DNA of 64,000 nt. It comes from an uncultured bacterium. Lineage in GTDB: Bacteria > Bacillota > Limnochordia > DTU080 > JAAYLA01. The notes under the pieces are model-generated. The model was given only the letters and a program-made list of their open reading frames with translations, was not told the origin of the DNA and did not search any database. The first letter of the stretch is position 1; every line of letters begins with the position of its first letter. The position numbers were made by a program, and so were the translations under genes. The stretch is from positions 1 to 64,000 of the forward strand of contig CALKAQ010000062.1 of NCBI GenBank assembly GCA_937983075.1. The letters are read 5' to 3'. Positions 1-8,756 of the stretch are shown one piece after another.

Positions 1-1315
1 CCGCTCGTGCATCTGCGGAGGCGACAGCGCCGTGCTGCTCCCGTATGGACTCAACGGAAATCGGTTCGACGTCCTCCACCGTGGATGACGCGAAAGTTGT
101 TGTGGATAGTGACGTTTGAACATTCGGTATCGTAGATTTTACTGATACCGGGTGGGACGCAGTGAGCGACGGTACATGTACATCGGGGCTCGCTGCACCG
201 AGTTGTCGCCGACTGGCGATTTCTCCCGCCTCGCCCGTCTGTATTTCGATTTCGCCCTGCATCGACGCTGCGGCGGACGTTTCCCGAGTTCTTCCGGTCA
301 TCGACGCGGAGGGCGCCGCAACGACGTCACTTTGCGAGCGATCGGCCGCAGCTGCCGATTGCTGGCGGACGTTGTTGCCGGACAACATCTGCTCGATAGC
401 GTCACGTTGATCACTTGTCAGCTTGCCGAACGCGGCGCCGTCTTCCCCATCAAACGGCACCGAAGCGCGATGAGCCCCTTGAGTTTCCGGCTCAGCCTCA
501 TTGTCAGACACGACGTCAGACACAACTGTCGATTGTTCTGCCGCTTCTAGGTCGGAAAAACGGGAATGCAGGGAAGCCCCTTCTGCTTGTTCAGTTTCTT
601 GTTCAGCTTTGGACATCGCAGATGCCGAGCGCCGCACGGTCGAAGTCTTCAGGCTGAAAGACCTCAAAGCGTTATCGACGGGAGAAGCCGCTTTACCGAT
701 TCGATCCAACACCGGAAGGGCAAGCGGTTTAACGTTTGTATCGGCGCTGTGGCCCCATTGCCACACCTGCAGGAGAATGGACGCAGTTTCCAGCATCTCT
801 GAGACATCCATGTCCCGCTTGAGAAACTTTTCAAGCTTGGCTCGTAGGGCAGGATCCAGTTTTATTTCGCTGTGGAGGAGCTGCCATGCCGTTTTCCGCA
901 ATTCTTCAATGGTCGGAATGGCTGCTCGTTCTTTCCATCCGCTCTTCACATACGGTGCGAAATGGATTTCGTTGTTGTGGAAGTCTTCGTCGGAGATCGG
1001 CCGCTTGGACGCATCTTCCCATTCAATCATCCATCCCGTCCATTCGGCTATGAGCGAATCTTCCGCGGGCACCTTGATAAGGGAGGGTAAGACCTCACCA
1101 TTCCCCCGAACGGTGCTGTTTACCGGCATATTCACTTCTTCGCCGCCGGGGTCCAGACGCTCATGGCCTACGGTGAGCATCTCCTCATGCTGTTCGAATT
1201 CGGCCAGAAGCGCGGCAAAGACATCTCCGGCTTCCATGAGTTTCCGGCTCAACTGAGACGCGTAGCTGCCCTCAGGAACCGAATTTCCACTTCGGACGCC
1301 CGTTGCACCATGCAC
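1..1315 (-). CDS. fliK: Flagellar hook-length control protein FliK, N-terminal part (3' end beyond window)
   Basis: An open frame runs from a GTG at 1315 to the window edge with no stop; a GGAGG lies 9 bases upstream of the GTG. The first 200 or so residues look ordinary and helical. The rest is rich in Ser, Ala, Thr, Glu and Gln, as in the disordered N-terminal ruler part of FliK. The conserved C-terminal switch domain would lie outside the window, so the name rests on position: next after the YlxF gene at the end of the fli operon, exactly where fliK sits in Bacillus. FliK is secreted during hook assembly, measures hook length and makes FlhB switch substrate class. A TTG at 1252 is an alternative start. 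Several long frames on the opposite strand here are shadows. Confidence 0.6.
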   Translation of the reverse strand, partial: MHGATGVRSGNSVPEGSYASQLSRKLMEAGDVFAALLAEFEQHEEMLTVGHERLDPGGEEVNMPVNSTVRGNGEVLPSLIKVPAEDSLIAEWTGWMIEWEDASKRPISDEDFHNNEIHFAPYVKSGWKERAAIPTIEELRKTAWQLLHSEIKLDPALRAKLEKFLKRDMDVSEMLETASILLQVWQWGHSADTNVKPLALPVLDRIGKAASPVDNALRSFSLKTSTVRRSASAMSKAEQETEQAEGASLHSRFSDLEAAEQSTVVSDVVSDNEAEPETQGAHRASVPFDGEDGAAFGKLTSDQRDAIEQMLSGNNVRQQSAAAADRSQSDVVAAPSASMTGRTRETSAAASMQGEIEIQTGEAGEIASRRQLGAASPDVHVPSLTASHPVSVKSTIPNVQTSLSTTTFASSTVEDVEPISVESIREQHGAVASADARA

Positions 1316-1379
1316 CAGACGCCGCCTCCTTCTTCATCAAAATACCGACCCCCGCGAAAACCGACGCTGGCCTTCAGCC

Positions 1380-1949
1380 TTATCCGTCGCCGGCCATCAT
1401 GCTGCTGATTCTCGCCGCTCGTTCAGCCTCCAGCTGAGCAAGCACCCTCGCTCCCTTGCGCTCCGACATGGACAACAGCACGCGAATCAGCAGTGTATCG
1501 CTCATTTCTTCCGCTATGGCAGCCACTTCTTCCGGGCTCATCTGCTCGTAGTAGCCAACCAAGCGATCCAAATTGTCGTCGAGTGTGTAGCGTTCTTGCA
1601 AAGCTTCCCATTCTCGCCGCAAGGCTTCACGCTCTTGCTCCAATTGAAGCCGTTCCAATTCGAGTCTTCGTTTTTCCAGCTCCAGTTGAGCTTCCCGCTC
1701 GGCTAAGTCGTATTCCGCCTCCTGCCAAGCGAGCCGCTCTCTTTCAAGAGCCGCCAACCGATCCTCGATTGCGGATCGCCGCTCCAGACCGAGCTGATAC
1801 GTGGCAGCGTAGTCGGCGTAAGCCGGTACGTTTTGCAGACGTTCCAGGACAAACAACTCGACGTCGATGAGCTGCATGCGATCGAGCATGTATACGGCTG
1901 AACCGGCTATACCCAACAAAATCAAAATGGATAAAACAACACGCCACAC
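1380..1949 (-). CDS. ylxF: YlxF/MotE-type flagellar operon protein
   Basis: 189 residues. One N-terminal membrane helix (about residues 4-22) is followed by a long Glu/Arg/Leu-rich coiled coil (about 60-120) and a C-terminal MgtE-N-like helical domain with an MSPEEVAAIAEEM segment. This is the layout of YlxF/MotE proteins, which lie in flagellar operons and in some bacteria chaperone the motor stator MotB. The start is a GTG 10 bases after GGAGG. It lies between fliJ and fliK, the same order as in Bacillus. The role in this organism is inferred from family and position. Confidence 0.8.
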   Translation of the reverse strand: MWRVVLSILILLGIAGSAVYMLDRMQLIDVELFVLERLQNVPAYADYAATYQLGLERRSAIEDRLAALERERLAWQEAEYDLAEREAQLELEKRRLELERLQLEQEREALRREWEALQERYTLDDNLDRLVGYYEQMSPEEVAAIAEEMSDTLLIRVLLSMSERKGARVLAQLEAERAARISSMMAGDG

Positions 1950-2001
1950 CGATGGTAAACCTCCTGCAGTTCAAGCGCAGTGGGAGCTAAAACGATGACT
2001 G

Positions 2002-2490
2002 CTATTGGCCGGATCCGTACATGCCGCCGGTTGACTGCATCGCTGAAAGCACCCGAGCGGCGTTTAACAAACCGATTTCGTCCATCAACTGCTGCTCCCG
2101 ACGGTTTTCTTCCTGTTGAAACAAGGCGAAATGTTTCTCCCGCAGCTTCTCGAAGGTCCTGCGCTCCTGCATCGCTTTACGCACCGCCATTTCCGCCTCA
2201 TTGCGGGCTTGCAGCGCCGCTGCGACTTTCGACTGCGCTTCGCTCAGCCGAGCTTTTAAACTGGCGACGTGAATATGTGCTTGATTGACATCATCAAGGG
2301 GAAACGGATGTCGCTGCTGCAACTCCCTGAGATGTTCACGTGCGGCAGTAAGCTGTTGTTCAATCGCTTCTTGCTCGAGCAAAGCTTCCCGCCAAGCTCG
2401 GTCTTTGCGAACCCAAAGTTCGCGCAAATGGTTTTCGTTGCGTCGCTTGATGTCGAGAATTCGTTCAAAACGAAATTTGAACTTTCTCAC
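2002..2490 (-). CDS. fliJ: Flagellar export chaperone FliJ
   Basis: 162 residues, almost entirely charged coiled coil and close to the usual 145-150 of FliJ. It begins MRKFKFRFERILDIKRRNE, typical of the family (basic, then F-x-x-ILDIK). FliJ is the central stalk of the type III export ATPase, sits in the FliI hexamer and contacts FlhA. The GTG start overlaps the fliI stop as GTGA, indicating translational coupling. The C-terminal 30 residues are rich in Ala, Ser and Gly and probably flexible. Confidence 0.9.
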   Translation of the reverse strand: MRKFKFRFERILDIKRRNENHLRELWVRKDRAWREALLEQEAIEQQLTAAREHLRELQQRHPFPLDDVNQAHIHVASLKARLSEAQSKVAAALQARNEAEMAVRKAMQERRTFEKLREKHFALFQQEENRREQQLMDEIGLLNAARVLSAMQSTGGMYGSGQ

Positions 2491-3845
2491 GGCTCATTCT
2501 CGCGTCCTTCTTCTTCTGCGTACGATTGATAAAAGGTCTCCAACGCCTGCTTGGTTTCATGCCAACCCGAAAGATCGGTGGCCGGCTGCTGCAGGAATTG
2601 TTGAATCCACGGCATGTGCTTGAGTGCTCGTTCGACACGCATATCGCTGCCCCGTTCGTAAGCCCCGATCTGGATGAGGTCTTCGGCTTCACGGTATGCG
2701 GCCAACATATCCCGCATGGCGTTGGCCGCTCGCTGTTGGGTTGGTTCCGTCACCTCGTTCATCACGCGGCTGACACTGGCCAGTACGTCGATGGCCGGAT
2801 AATGGTTGCGTTCAGCCAGTCGGCGGGACAGCACGATGTGGCCGTCCAAAATGCTTCGCAACGCATCTGCTACCGGATCGTTGAGATCATCGCCGTCGAC
2901 GAGAACCGTATAGATTCCCGTGATCGTTCCTTTTTCGGCGGGCCCTGCCCGCTCCAACAGCTTGGGCAGCAGAGCGAACGTCGACGGAGGATACCCTTTG
3001 GTCGCCGGCGGTTCCCCGGCGGTCAAGCCGACTTCCCGCTGCGCCATCGCAAAACGCGTCACCGAATCCATCATCAGCAGCACGTCTTTTCCTGCGTCGC
3101 GAAAGAATTCCGCGATCGCGGTCGCTACCAATGCGCCCCTCACACGAACGAGAGCTGGCTGGTCGGAAGTTGCCACCACGACAACCGAACGCGCCAACCC
3201 TTCCGGCCCTAGGTCCCGCTCGAGGAATTCGTTGACTTCACGTCCGCGCTCTCCGATGAGCGCGATGACGTTCACATCGGCATCCGCGCCACGCGCCACC
3301 ATGCCCAGCAGCGTGCTTTTGCCCACACCGCTGCCGGCGAAAATTCCCATGCGCTGTCCACGGCCTACGCTGAGCAGACCGTCGATGGCACGAATACCCA
3401 ACGGCAGCATATCGCGAATTCTTCCTCGGCGCAGGGGATGTGGAGCGTCGGCCGTTGCCAGGCGAAATCCCTCGGGACGCAAGGGAGGCCCATCGTCAAT
3501 CGGCTCTCCAAGGCCGTTGAGAACACGCCCGAGAAGACGATGGCCGACAGGTACGCGGAAAGGTGCACCAGTAGAGACGACCAAAGACCCCGGTGCAATA
3601 CCCGTCATTTCACCCAATGGCATCAACAAAATGCGTCCGGCCCTGAATCCGACGACTTCCGCCGCGAGCGGTTCTCTTCCCGGGGATTCGATGAGCAGCA
3701 CGTCGCCCACCGAAGCATCAGGTCCGTCTGCTTCGATGCCTAAGCCGACGATTTGCACCACACGGCCGATTCGCGGCGTCTCTTGCGTGGATATCACGAC
3801 GTTTTGCAAATAGTCCCAGTCAATCGTCAGCGCTTCAAGACTCAT
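2487..3845 (-). CDS. fliI: Flagellum-specific export ATPase FliI
   Basis: About 452 residues from an ATG at 3845 that follows GGAGG by 12 bases. An in-frame TTG at 3866 lies just upstream of that ribosome site and is a poorer start. F1-beta-like ATPase: Walker A GSGVGKST (about 171-178), the ALIGERGREVNEFLE segment, Walker B LLMMDSVTRFAMAQREV and the ATKGYPPSTFALLPKLLERAG motif typical of FliI/YscN. It energises export of flagellar rod, hook and filament subunits together with FliH and FliJ. It overlaps fliH by 11 bases and fliJ by 4, so the three are translationally coupled. Confidence 0.96.
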   Translation of the reverse strand: MSLEALTIDWDYLQNVVISTQETPRIGRVVQIVGLGIEADGPDASVGDVLLIESPGREPLAAEVVGFRAGRILLMPLGEMTGIAPGSLVVSTGAPFRVPVGHRLLGRVLNGLGEPIDDGPPLRPEGFRLATADAPHPLRRGRIRDMLPLGIRAIDGLLSVGRGQRMGIFAGSGVGKSTLLGMVARGADADVNVIALIGERGREVNEFLERDLGPEGLARSVVVVATSDQPALVRVRGALVATAIAEFFRDAGKDVLLMMDSVTRFAMAQREVGLTAGEPPATKGYPPSTFALLPKLLERAGPAEKGTITGIYTVLVDGDDLNDPVADALRSILDGHIVLSRRLAERNHYPAIDVLASVSRVMNEVTEPTQQRAANAMRDMLAAYREAEDLIQIGAYERGSDMRVERALKHMPWIQQFLQQPATDLSGWHETKQALETFYQSYAEEEGRENEP

Positions 3846-4635
3846 CGTGGCGTACAGCCTCCTCAAGGGCTCGAATCAAACGGGACCAACGAATCGATGC
3901 CCTGCCGTCAACCCATCCCCATTCCGTCTCAATGCGGACATCGCCCATGCGGAGACTCGGATCCGCTGCGATTTTCCAGCGTATCCCGGACCCCGCGGCC
4001 ACCTCGCTGAGACGGCGTTCGACTTCCGGGTGTTCGACGACCGCGGGCGGCAGGTGAATTGTCACCCGGCTTTCCTCTTTCAAGTCGTGAAGAAGCGAAC
4101 CCGCAATCGATACCGTAGTTTCCGGATCGGGAAGCTGGCGCCTTATTACTCTCTCGGCAAGAAGCACCGCAAACTTTACGATGTCCGATTCCATGCGAGC
4201 CAGAGCCGTACGGCGCTCCTGACCGAGATCATTCACCGCCTTTTCGAGGGCAGTGAAGATTTGCGCCATTTCCTCGCGCACTTGCTTGGCAGCCTCTTCT
4301 TTGCCCGCAGCGAAACCGGCGTCAAAACCTTCTTCATAGCCGGCTTTGCGCGCTTCCGCTTCGATCGCCTCAACGCGATTCGTCGCTGCGGCAACGATGT
4401 TTTCCGCCCTCTCCGCAGCCAGACGCACCATGCGAGCAGCTCGCTGCGACGCTTCACGCACGATAGCCGCCGCGTCAAAAAGCGCTCGAGTCGACTCGCG
4501 TTCCGACTCACTCAGCACCATTTCAGGCTGCTCAACGTCCGGCGGGCCCGTTTGAATCATTTCGGCATACGGGACGGCCGCTCGAACTTGATTGGCTTCC
4601 GATCCGGCCTTGATGATTCTAGAGAATGATTTCAT
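3835..4635 (-). CDS. fliH: Flagellar assembly protein FliH
   Basis: About 266 residues from ATG 4635, giving MKSFSRIIKAG, the usual FliH-like opening. A GTG at 4665 is also in frame, but its GGAGG is only 3 bases away. The central part is Ala/Glu/Arg-rich coiled coil. The C-terminal half (from about 140) has the conserved FliH/V-ATPase-E-like segment with VKFAVLLAERVIRRQL, and later the R-M-G-D-V-R-I-E motif. FliH regulates FliI and tethers it to FliN/FlhA. It overlaps fliG by 17 bases and fliI by 11. Confidence 0.9.
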   Translation of the reverse strand: MKSFSRIIKAGSEANQVRAAVPYAEMIQTGPPDVEQPEMVLSESERESTRALFDAAAIVREASQRAARMVRLAAERAENIVAAATNRVEAIEAEARKAGYEEGFDAGFAAGKEEAAKQVREEMAQIFTALEKAVNDLGQERRTALARMESDIVKFAVLLAERVIRRQLPDPETTVSIAGSLLHDLKEESRVTIHLPPAVVEHPEVERRLSEVAAGSGIRWKIAADPSLRMGDVRIETEWGWVDGRASIRWSRLIRALEEAVRHDES

Positions 4636-5653
4636 CTTCTCCGCCTCGCGCGATGACGATTTCACCAGCCTCCTCTAGCCTGCGAATAATGGCGACAATG
4701 CGCTGCTGCGCTTCTTCGACATCCTTGAGCCGCACGGGCCCCATGACTTCCATGTCTTCTCGGATGATTTGAGCTTGCCGTTTTGACATGTTTCGGAAGA
4801 TGTGGGCGGTCACTTCCTCGCTGGCTGTCTTCAGTGCATATTGCCAATCCCTTGGATCGGCTTCCTGAATCACCGTGCGCAAATCGCGGTCGCGCAACCG
4901 GATGATGTCTTCGAAAATAAACATGCGTTTGCGAATTTCTTCGGCCAGCTCCGGATCGTCTTCTTCGAGGGCTTCCATGATGGTTTTCTCGGTCCCTCGA
5001 TCCACCAAATTGAGAACTTCCACCGCAACGTCAATGCCCCCGGCCTGTGCAACATCTTGGGTAACAAAGGCCGCGAGCTTTCTTTCAAGCGTTCCCTCGA
5101 CTTCTTCGATCACTTCGGGAGCGGTTTGGTCGAGCTTCGCCAAACGTTTGGCCACATCGACTTGCAATTCGGGGCTCAACGAGCTGAGGATCATGCTCGC
5201 TTGTTCCGGATCGAGGTACGCCAAAATCAGTGCAATGGTTTGTGGATGTTCATTTTGAATGAAATTGAGGAGCTGAGTCGCATCGGTCTTGCGAGCAAAA
5301 TCGAAAGGCCTGACCTGCAGCGATGCCGTCAAGCGCTGGAGAATATTTCTCGCTTTCTCCGGCCCCAAGCTTTTTTCAAGTATTTCACGGGCATAATCCA
5401 TGCCGCCTTGTGCAATGAATTCTTCTGCGTGCAGCATGGTATAAAACTCTTCGATGATTTGATCGCGCACTTCCGGCTCGACATTGCGGACATTCGCGAT
5501 TTCCATGGTCAATTGCTCAATGTCTTCCTCACGCAAATGACGAAAGACTTGACTTGACACCTGGGGCCCAAGGGTGATCATCAGCACCGCGGCCTTCTGC
5601 CGCCCGCTCAAACGCGCCTCCGGACGCGAAACGGAAATTGCCACGCATATCAC
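4619..5653 (-). CDS. fliG: Flagellar motor switch protein FliG
   Basis: 344 residues, the normal size. It contains the EHPQT motif (about residue 135) of the middle domain, the armadillo-like LSPELQVDVAKRLA segment and the C-terminal torque helix region with D-R-D-L-R-T-V-I-Q-E. FliG forms the top of the C-ring, binds FliF and meets the stator. Two adjacent in-frame GTG codons (5656 and 5653) follow AGGAG; the second has the better spacing of 6. It sits between fliF and fliH as in all Bacillota fli operons. Confidence 0.96.
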   Translation of the reverse strand: MICVAISVSRPEARLSGRQKAAVLMITLGPQVSSQVFRHLREEDIEQLTMEIANVRNVEPEVRDQIIEEFYTMLHAEEFIAQGGMDYAREILEKSLGPEKARNILQRLTASLQVRPFDFARKTDATQLLNFIQNEHPQTIALILAYLDPEQASMILSSLSPELQVDVAKRLAKLDQTAPEVIEEVEGTLERKLAAFVTQDVAQAGGIDVAVEVLNLVDRGTEKTIMEALEEDDPELAEEIRKRMFIFEDIIRLRDRDLRTVIQEADPRDWQYALKTASEEVTAHIFRNMSKRQAQIIREDMEVMGPVRLKDVEEAQQRIVAIIRRLEEAGEIVIARGGEDEIIL

Positions 5654-5698
5654 CACTTTCTCCTAGCTGCCCTATCGCCGTGAACCGAGCTGCTGCCT

Positions 5699-7255
5699 TC
5701 ATTCTTCGGCGAGCCAGCTCCGCAGCAGCCTTGCTACTTCTTGTGGCCGCTCGGTTGCCACCGCTTCGAGTTCGGCTCGCATTTGCGCTCTGCGCCGCTC
5801 AGCCAATGTCATGACAGGCTTGCCTAAATCGAGCAGCACATCGTCGTCAACCTGAACATCGAGCGACTGCCTCGGTTGGGCTGCACCGCGCCGCCGCAAC
5901 AACAAGGCCATCAACAGTCCTGCAACGAGTGCACCGATTGTTGTATAAACCCACCACGGCATAGTGCTGGACTCAGGTGGCAATGGTGCAGGGACATCAG
6001 CCATTACCGGCTGACTTAAGAAGGGCATGCTGTCAACGCTGATGGTATCCCGGCCAGGCCGGATGCCGGCTACGGCCGCAACCTGATCAGTGATCCTTTG
6101 AATGGTGAGCGGATCCAAATCGCCGTCGATCAGCACGGCTACCGAGAGGCGCTCAATCTGCCCCGGTGCCTGCTCCCTAAACGTATAGCTTCGATTGTGT
6201 TCGTAATTGATGATTTCTTCGGTATACTGGTACTCACCCGGAGTGCCATCGGCTTCCCCCACGTATCCCGGGATGTTGCTGTCGACACCCGGAACACCGC
6301 CGACGATGCCACCGCTCAAATCACCGGAATACCTTTCGGTGATGATTTGTTCACTGCGCGGCAACCCGGTTCGGGTTCCGGACGGTGCGGAAAACTCTTC
6401 GATTTCTTCACGCAGCAAGTCGAAATTCATTTCGGCACGCACGCGTGCAATGACGGCACCACGCCCGTAGGCAGGTTCCAGCAAACTTTGAATCGCCCGT
6501 TCGATTGAACGTTCAACCTGCTGCTGTATCTCGAGCTGCTTGGCAATGCTGTCCGCACCCGCTCCCCCGATTTGGGCCATTCGCAATTGATCGGTGAGGA
6601 CATTGCCGGCAGTATCGACCACGGTGACCATATCGGGATGTAGACCTTCGACGCTGTAGACGAGAAGGTTTACGATCGCTTGGATGTTATCGGTAGTAAG
6701 ACTCCGGCCCGGATACAACCTGAGCTGAACCGACGCCGAAGGTTCTTGCTGCTGGTCAATAAAAACACGTCGTTGCGGCAAATTGATGCTTACCCACGCA
6801 TCCTGTACTTGTTCGAAATTGAGGATCGCGCGGGTTATATGGCCCTCAAGCGCACGCTGCCTTTGCACGTGAAGCTCGAAGTCCGTCATGCCAAGTTTTG
6901 TCTCGTCAAACAATTCCCAGCCCGCGACGCCGCTCCGCGGCAGCCCGCGCCCCGCCATGTCCAAGCGGACGCCGGGGACCTGGTCAGCCGGGATGCGGAT
7001 TTCCCTGCCGTCGTCGCTGAGCTGATATGGAATGCCCTGCTCCCGCAAAATGGCAACCACTTCGGCTGCATCCCCCGGCTGCAACCGACTGTAAAGAACC
7101 TCATATGCTGGCCCTCCCCCGTAGCGGGCCAATACGAAGACAAAGGCTGCAATCAAGACAACCGTTCCGCCGACTGTGGCAACCCGCCATACAGGCGCCA
7201 TACCGGCCCATACAGCCTTTGCTCGTTCCAAAGCACTGGCCAGCCGTTGCTTCAC
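5699..7255 (-). CDS. fliF: Flagellar MS-ring protein FliF
   Basis: 518 residues with the standard layout. One membrane helix lies near 22-44. The ring-building motif region follows (YEVLYSRLQPGDAAEVVAIL, then PYQLSDDGREIRIP). The second ring domain contains LNFEQVQDAWVSINLP. A second membrane helix lies near 435-455, and the cytoplasmic tail that binds FliG follows (LAERRRAQMRAELEAVA). FliF is the first-assembled scaffold of the basal body and houses the export gate. It lies 33 bases after fliE and 45 before fliG. Confidence 0.96.
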   Translation of the reverse strand: MKQRLASALERAKAVWAGMAPVWRVATVGGTVVLIAAFVFVLARYGGGPAYEVLYSRLQPGDAAEVVAILREQGIPYQLSDDGREIRIPADQVPGVRLDMAGRGLPRSGVAGWELFDETKLGMTDFELHVQRQRALEGHITRAILNFEQVQDAWVSINLPQRRVFIDQQQEPSASVQLRLYPGRSLTTDNIQAIVNLLVYSVEGLHPDMVTVVDTAGNVLTDQLRMAQIGGAGADSIAKQLEIQQQVERSIERAIQSLLEPAYGRGAVIARVRAEMNFDLLREEIEEFSAPSGTRTGLPRSEQIITERYSGDLSGGIVGGVPGVDSNIPGYVGEADGTPGEYQYTEEIINYEHNRSYTFREQAPGQIERLSVAVLIDGDLDPLTIQRITDQVAAVAGIRPGRDTISVDSMPFLSQPVMADVPAPLPPESSTMPWWVYTTIGALVAGLLMALLLRRRGAAQPRQSLDVQVDDDVLLDLGKPVMTLAERRRAQMRAELEAVATERPQEVARLLRSWLAEE

Positions 7256-7287
7256 ACCACGTTCCTCCTGATTAAACTAGAAACTCG

Positions 7288-7581
7288 CTAAAGTTGCATG
7301 CGGCTTATTTCTTGATAGGCCTCGACAACTTTGTTGCGTATCGCGGTGGTGAGCTGCAACGCCAGATAAGCCTTTTCAGTCGCAATGGTAACCTGATGCA
7401 GATCTTCGACTTGCCCCAGAGCGAGCTGAGTTGTCAAAACATCCGCTTCACGTTGAAGCCGATTGACATCTTCCAAAAAACCTTTGAGAACATCTGCGAA
7501 CGATTGATCACTCGATGCCGCCGTCGACAGTGGACGGACGTTCAATCCAGAGTGAATCGACTGAATGCCACTGACAGGCAC
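7288..7581 (-). CDS. fliE: Flagellar hook-basal body protein FliE
   Basis: 97 residues, the usual size. The family C-terminus is clear: DLHQVTIATEKAYLALQLTTAIRNKVVEAYQEISRMQL. FliE joins the MS ring to the proximal rod and is among the first exported subunits. It has no Sec signal, as expected for a type III substrate. It lies in the order flgB-flgC-fliE-fliF. About 115 bases separate it from flgC, with no further gene visible. Confidence 0.95.
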   Translation of the reverse strand: MPVSGIQSIHSGLNVRPLSTAASSDQSFADVLKGFLEDVNRLQREADVLTTQLALGQVEDLHQVTIATEKAYLALQLTTAIRNKVVEAYQEISRMQL

Positions 7582-7696
7582 GCTATGTTTCCTCCCCTCA
7601 ATAGAAACACGACATCCGGCCGCTCACTACCTTGGAAAACTCGGAAGTTCAACGCAATGACACATCATCGTCAATGCGGAGCATGCCAAAGGCGGT

Positions 7697-8158
7697 TTAT
7701 GCCCGACCAATCTCCAGAGCTTTCATCGCCATGCTTTTGAAAGCATTGATCGCTGTGACATTGGCTTCATAAGCCCTGCTGGCCGAAATCAAATCGACCA
7801 TTTCGTGTACCGGATGCACATTAGGCATGGCGACCATGCCGTTTTCATCAGCATCCGGATGCCCCGGATCATATCGAAGCTGAGGCGGGGACGGATCTTC
7901 GATGATCGCACTGACACGAACTCCCATTCCCGACGAAACAGACGATCGATGCAGACGAGCAGATGGGCGAACGGGTCGGAACGGATGGCGCGCATCGGCT
8001 TCCCTAGGCGTAAAAACAGGAATCTGACGGCGATACGGGCCACCGTTTTCGGTGCGGGTTGTGTTCACGTTGGCTAAATTGTTGGAGATAATGTCCATCC
8101 GAAGGCGTTCTGCGGTGAGAGCCGAAGCGCTGATATCCATGGCTGCGAAAAGATTCAA
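7697..8158 (-). CDS. flgC: Flagellar basal-body rod protein FlgC
   Basis: 153 residues. The N-terminus has the rod/hook signature (ISASALTAERLRMDIISNNLANVNTT) and the C-terminus the matching heptad helix (VHEMVDLISASRAYEANVTAINAFKSM). The two ends pack as a coiled coil in the proximal rod. The start is TTG at 8158, 9 bases after GGAGG. The central region is 10-15 residues longer than in Bacillus and rich in His, Arg and Pro. It lies 6 bases from flgB. Confidence 0.95.
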   Translation of the reverse strand: MNLFAAMDISASALTAERLRMDIISNNLANVNTTRTENGGPYRRQIPVFTPREADARHPFRPVRPSARLHRSSVSSGMGVRVSAIIEDPSPPQLRYDPGHPDADENGMVAMPNVHPVHEMVDLISASRAYEANVTAINAFKSMAMKALEIGRA

Positions 8159-8164
8159 CGCACG

Positions 8165-8578
8165 CTACCTCCCATCACGGATTACTGAACGCAAAGCGGT
8201 GTACCGGCTGTTTAGCTGCTGAACAAGCGCATTGTACAAAATCGTGTCTTTGGCAAGCTGCGCAGCTTCCCGCTCAATGTCAACGTTGTTTCCATCATTT
8301 CGCATGACGTTGCTTTCATCCGCAAGCATGGTACGCTTCACCGTTCGGGCGGCAGAAAGATGCCTTGGGTGCGAACGCGTCAGCTGCAAACGCTCCCTTC
8401 CGACCAACGATTCTTGCAACCACGCTTCAAACGGAACCGTCTGCCGTTTATACCCAGGCGTTTCCGCATTGGCGATATTGTGAGCCGTAGCTCGCTGCCT
8501 GCTCGAGACACCATCGAGCGCAAGGGTCAGCAAATTGTCAACAGGACCGAAAATGCGCACTCCCGACAATTCACCCAC
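8165..8578 (-). CDS. flgB: Flagellar basal-body rod protein FlgB
   Basis: 137 residues with the rod signature SSRQRATAHNIANAETPGYKR, and a C-terminal helix that includes LNSRYTALRSVIRDG. FlgB forms the base of the proximal rod. It is the first gene of the fla operon after the hslU terminator. The start is uncertain: GTG 8578 is very close to AAAGGTGG, and TTG 8569 has better spacing; both give a plausible N-terminus. Confidence 0.94.
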   Translation of the reverse strand: MGELSGVRIFGPVDNLLTLALDGVSSRQRATAHNIANAETPGYKRQTVPFEAWLQESLVGRERLQLTRSHPRHLSAARTVKRTMLADESNVMRNDGNNVDIEREAAQLAKDTILYNALVQQLNSRYTALRSVIRDGR

Positions 8579-8636
8579 CTTTTTATTATTTAGTCTTTTC
8601 GGTGGTAAAGGTCGAAAAGGTTAACAAAATCTTCGA

Positions 8637-8674
8637 CAGAAAAATAAGGAATCCTGCATTTCTTGACAGGATCC
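8637..8674 (-). terminator. Rho-independent terminator after hslU
   Basis: An inverted repeat (8648-8656 with 8667-8674; GGATCCTG pairs with CAGGATTCC with one bulge) is followed on the minus strand by TTATTTTTC. It ends the dprA-topA-hslVU transcript about 80 bases after the hslU stop. The fla operon must therefore have its own promoter in the remaining 60 bases. I see only AT-rich sequence there, with no convincing SigA or SigD match. Confidence 0.65.
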
Positions 8675-8756
8675 CTCGAAAATCGAATCCACAATTTAAT
8701 TATCGGCAAAAGTTGTCATGAACTTGAGTGAGAACGTGTAAGGAAATGAGAAAATC

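Noticed and set aside
501..1256. 251-codon plus-strand frame and its neighbours across 150-1400
   Set aside because: Antisense to fliK; no ribosome site, Ser/Arg-rich composition of a shadow frame, and the minus-strand frame continues the fli operon.
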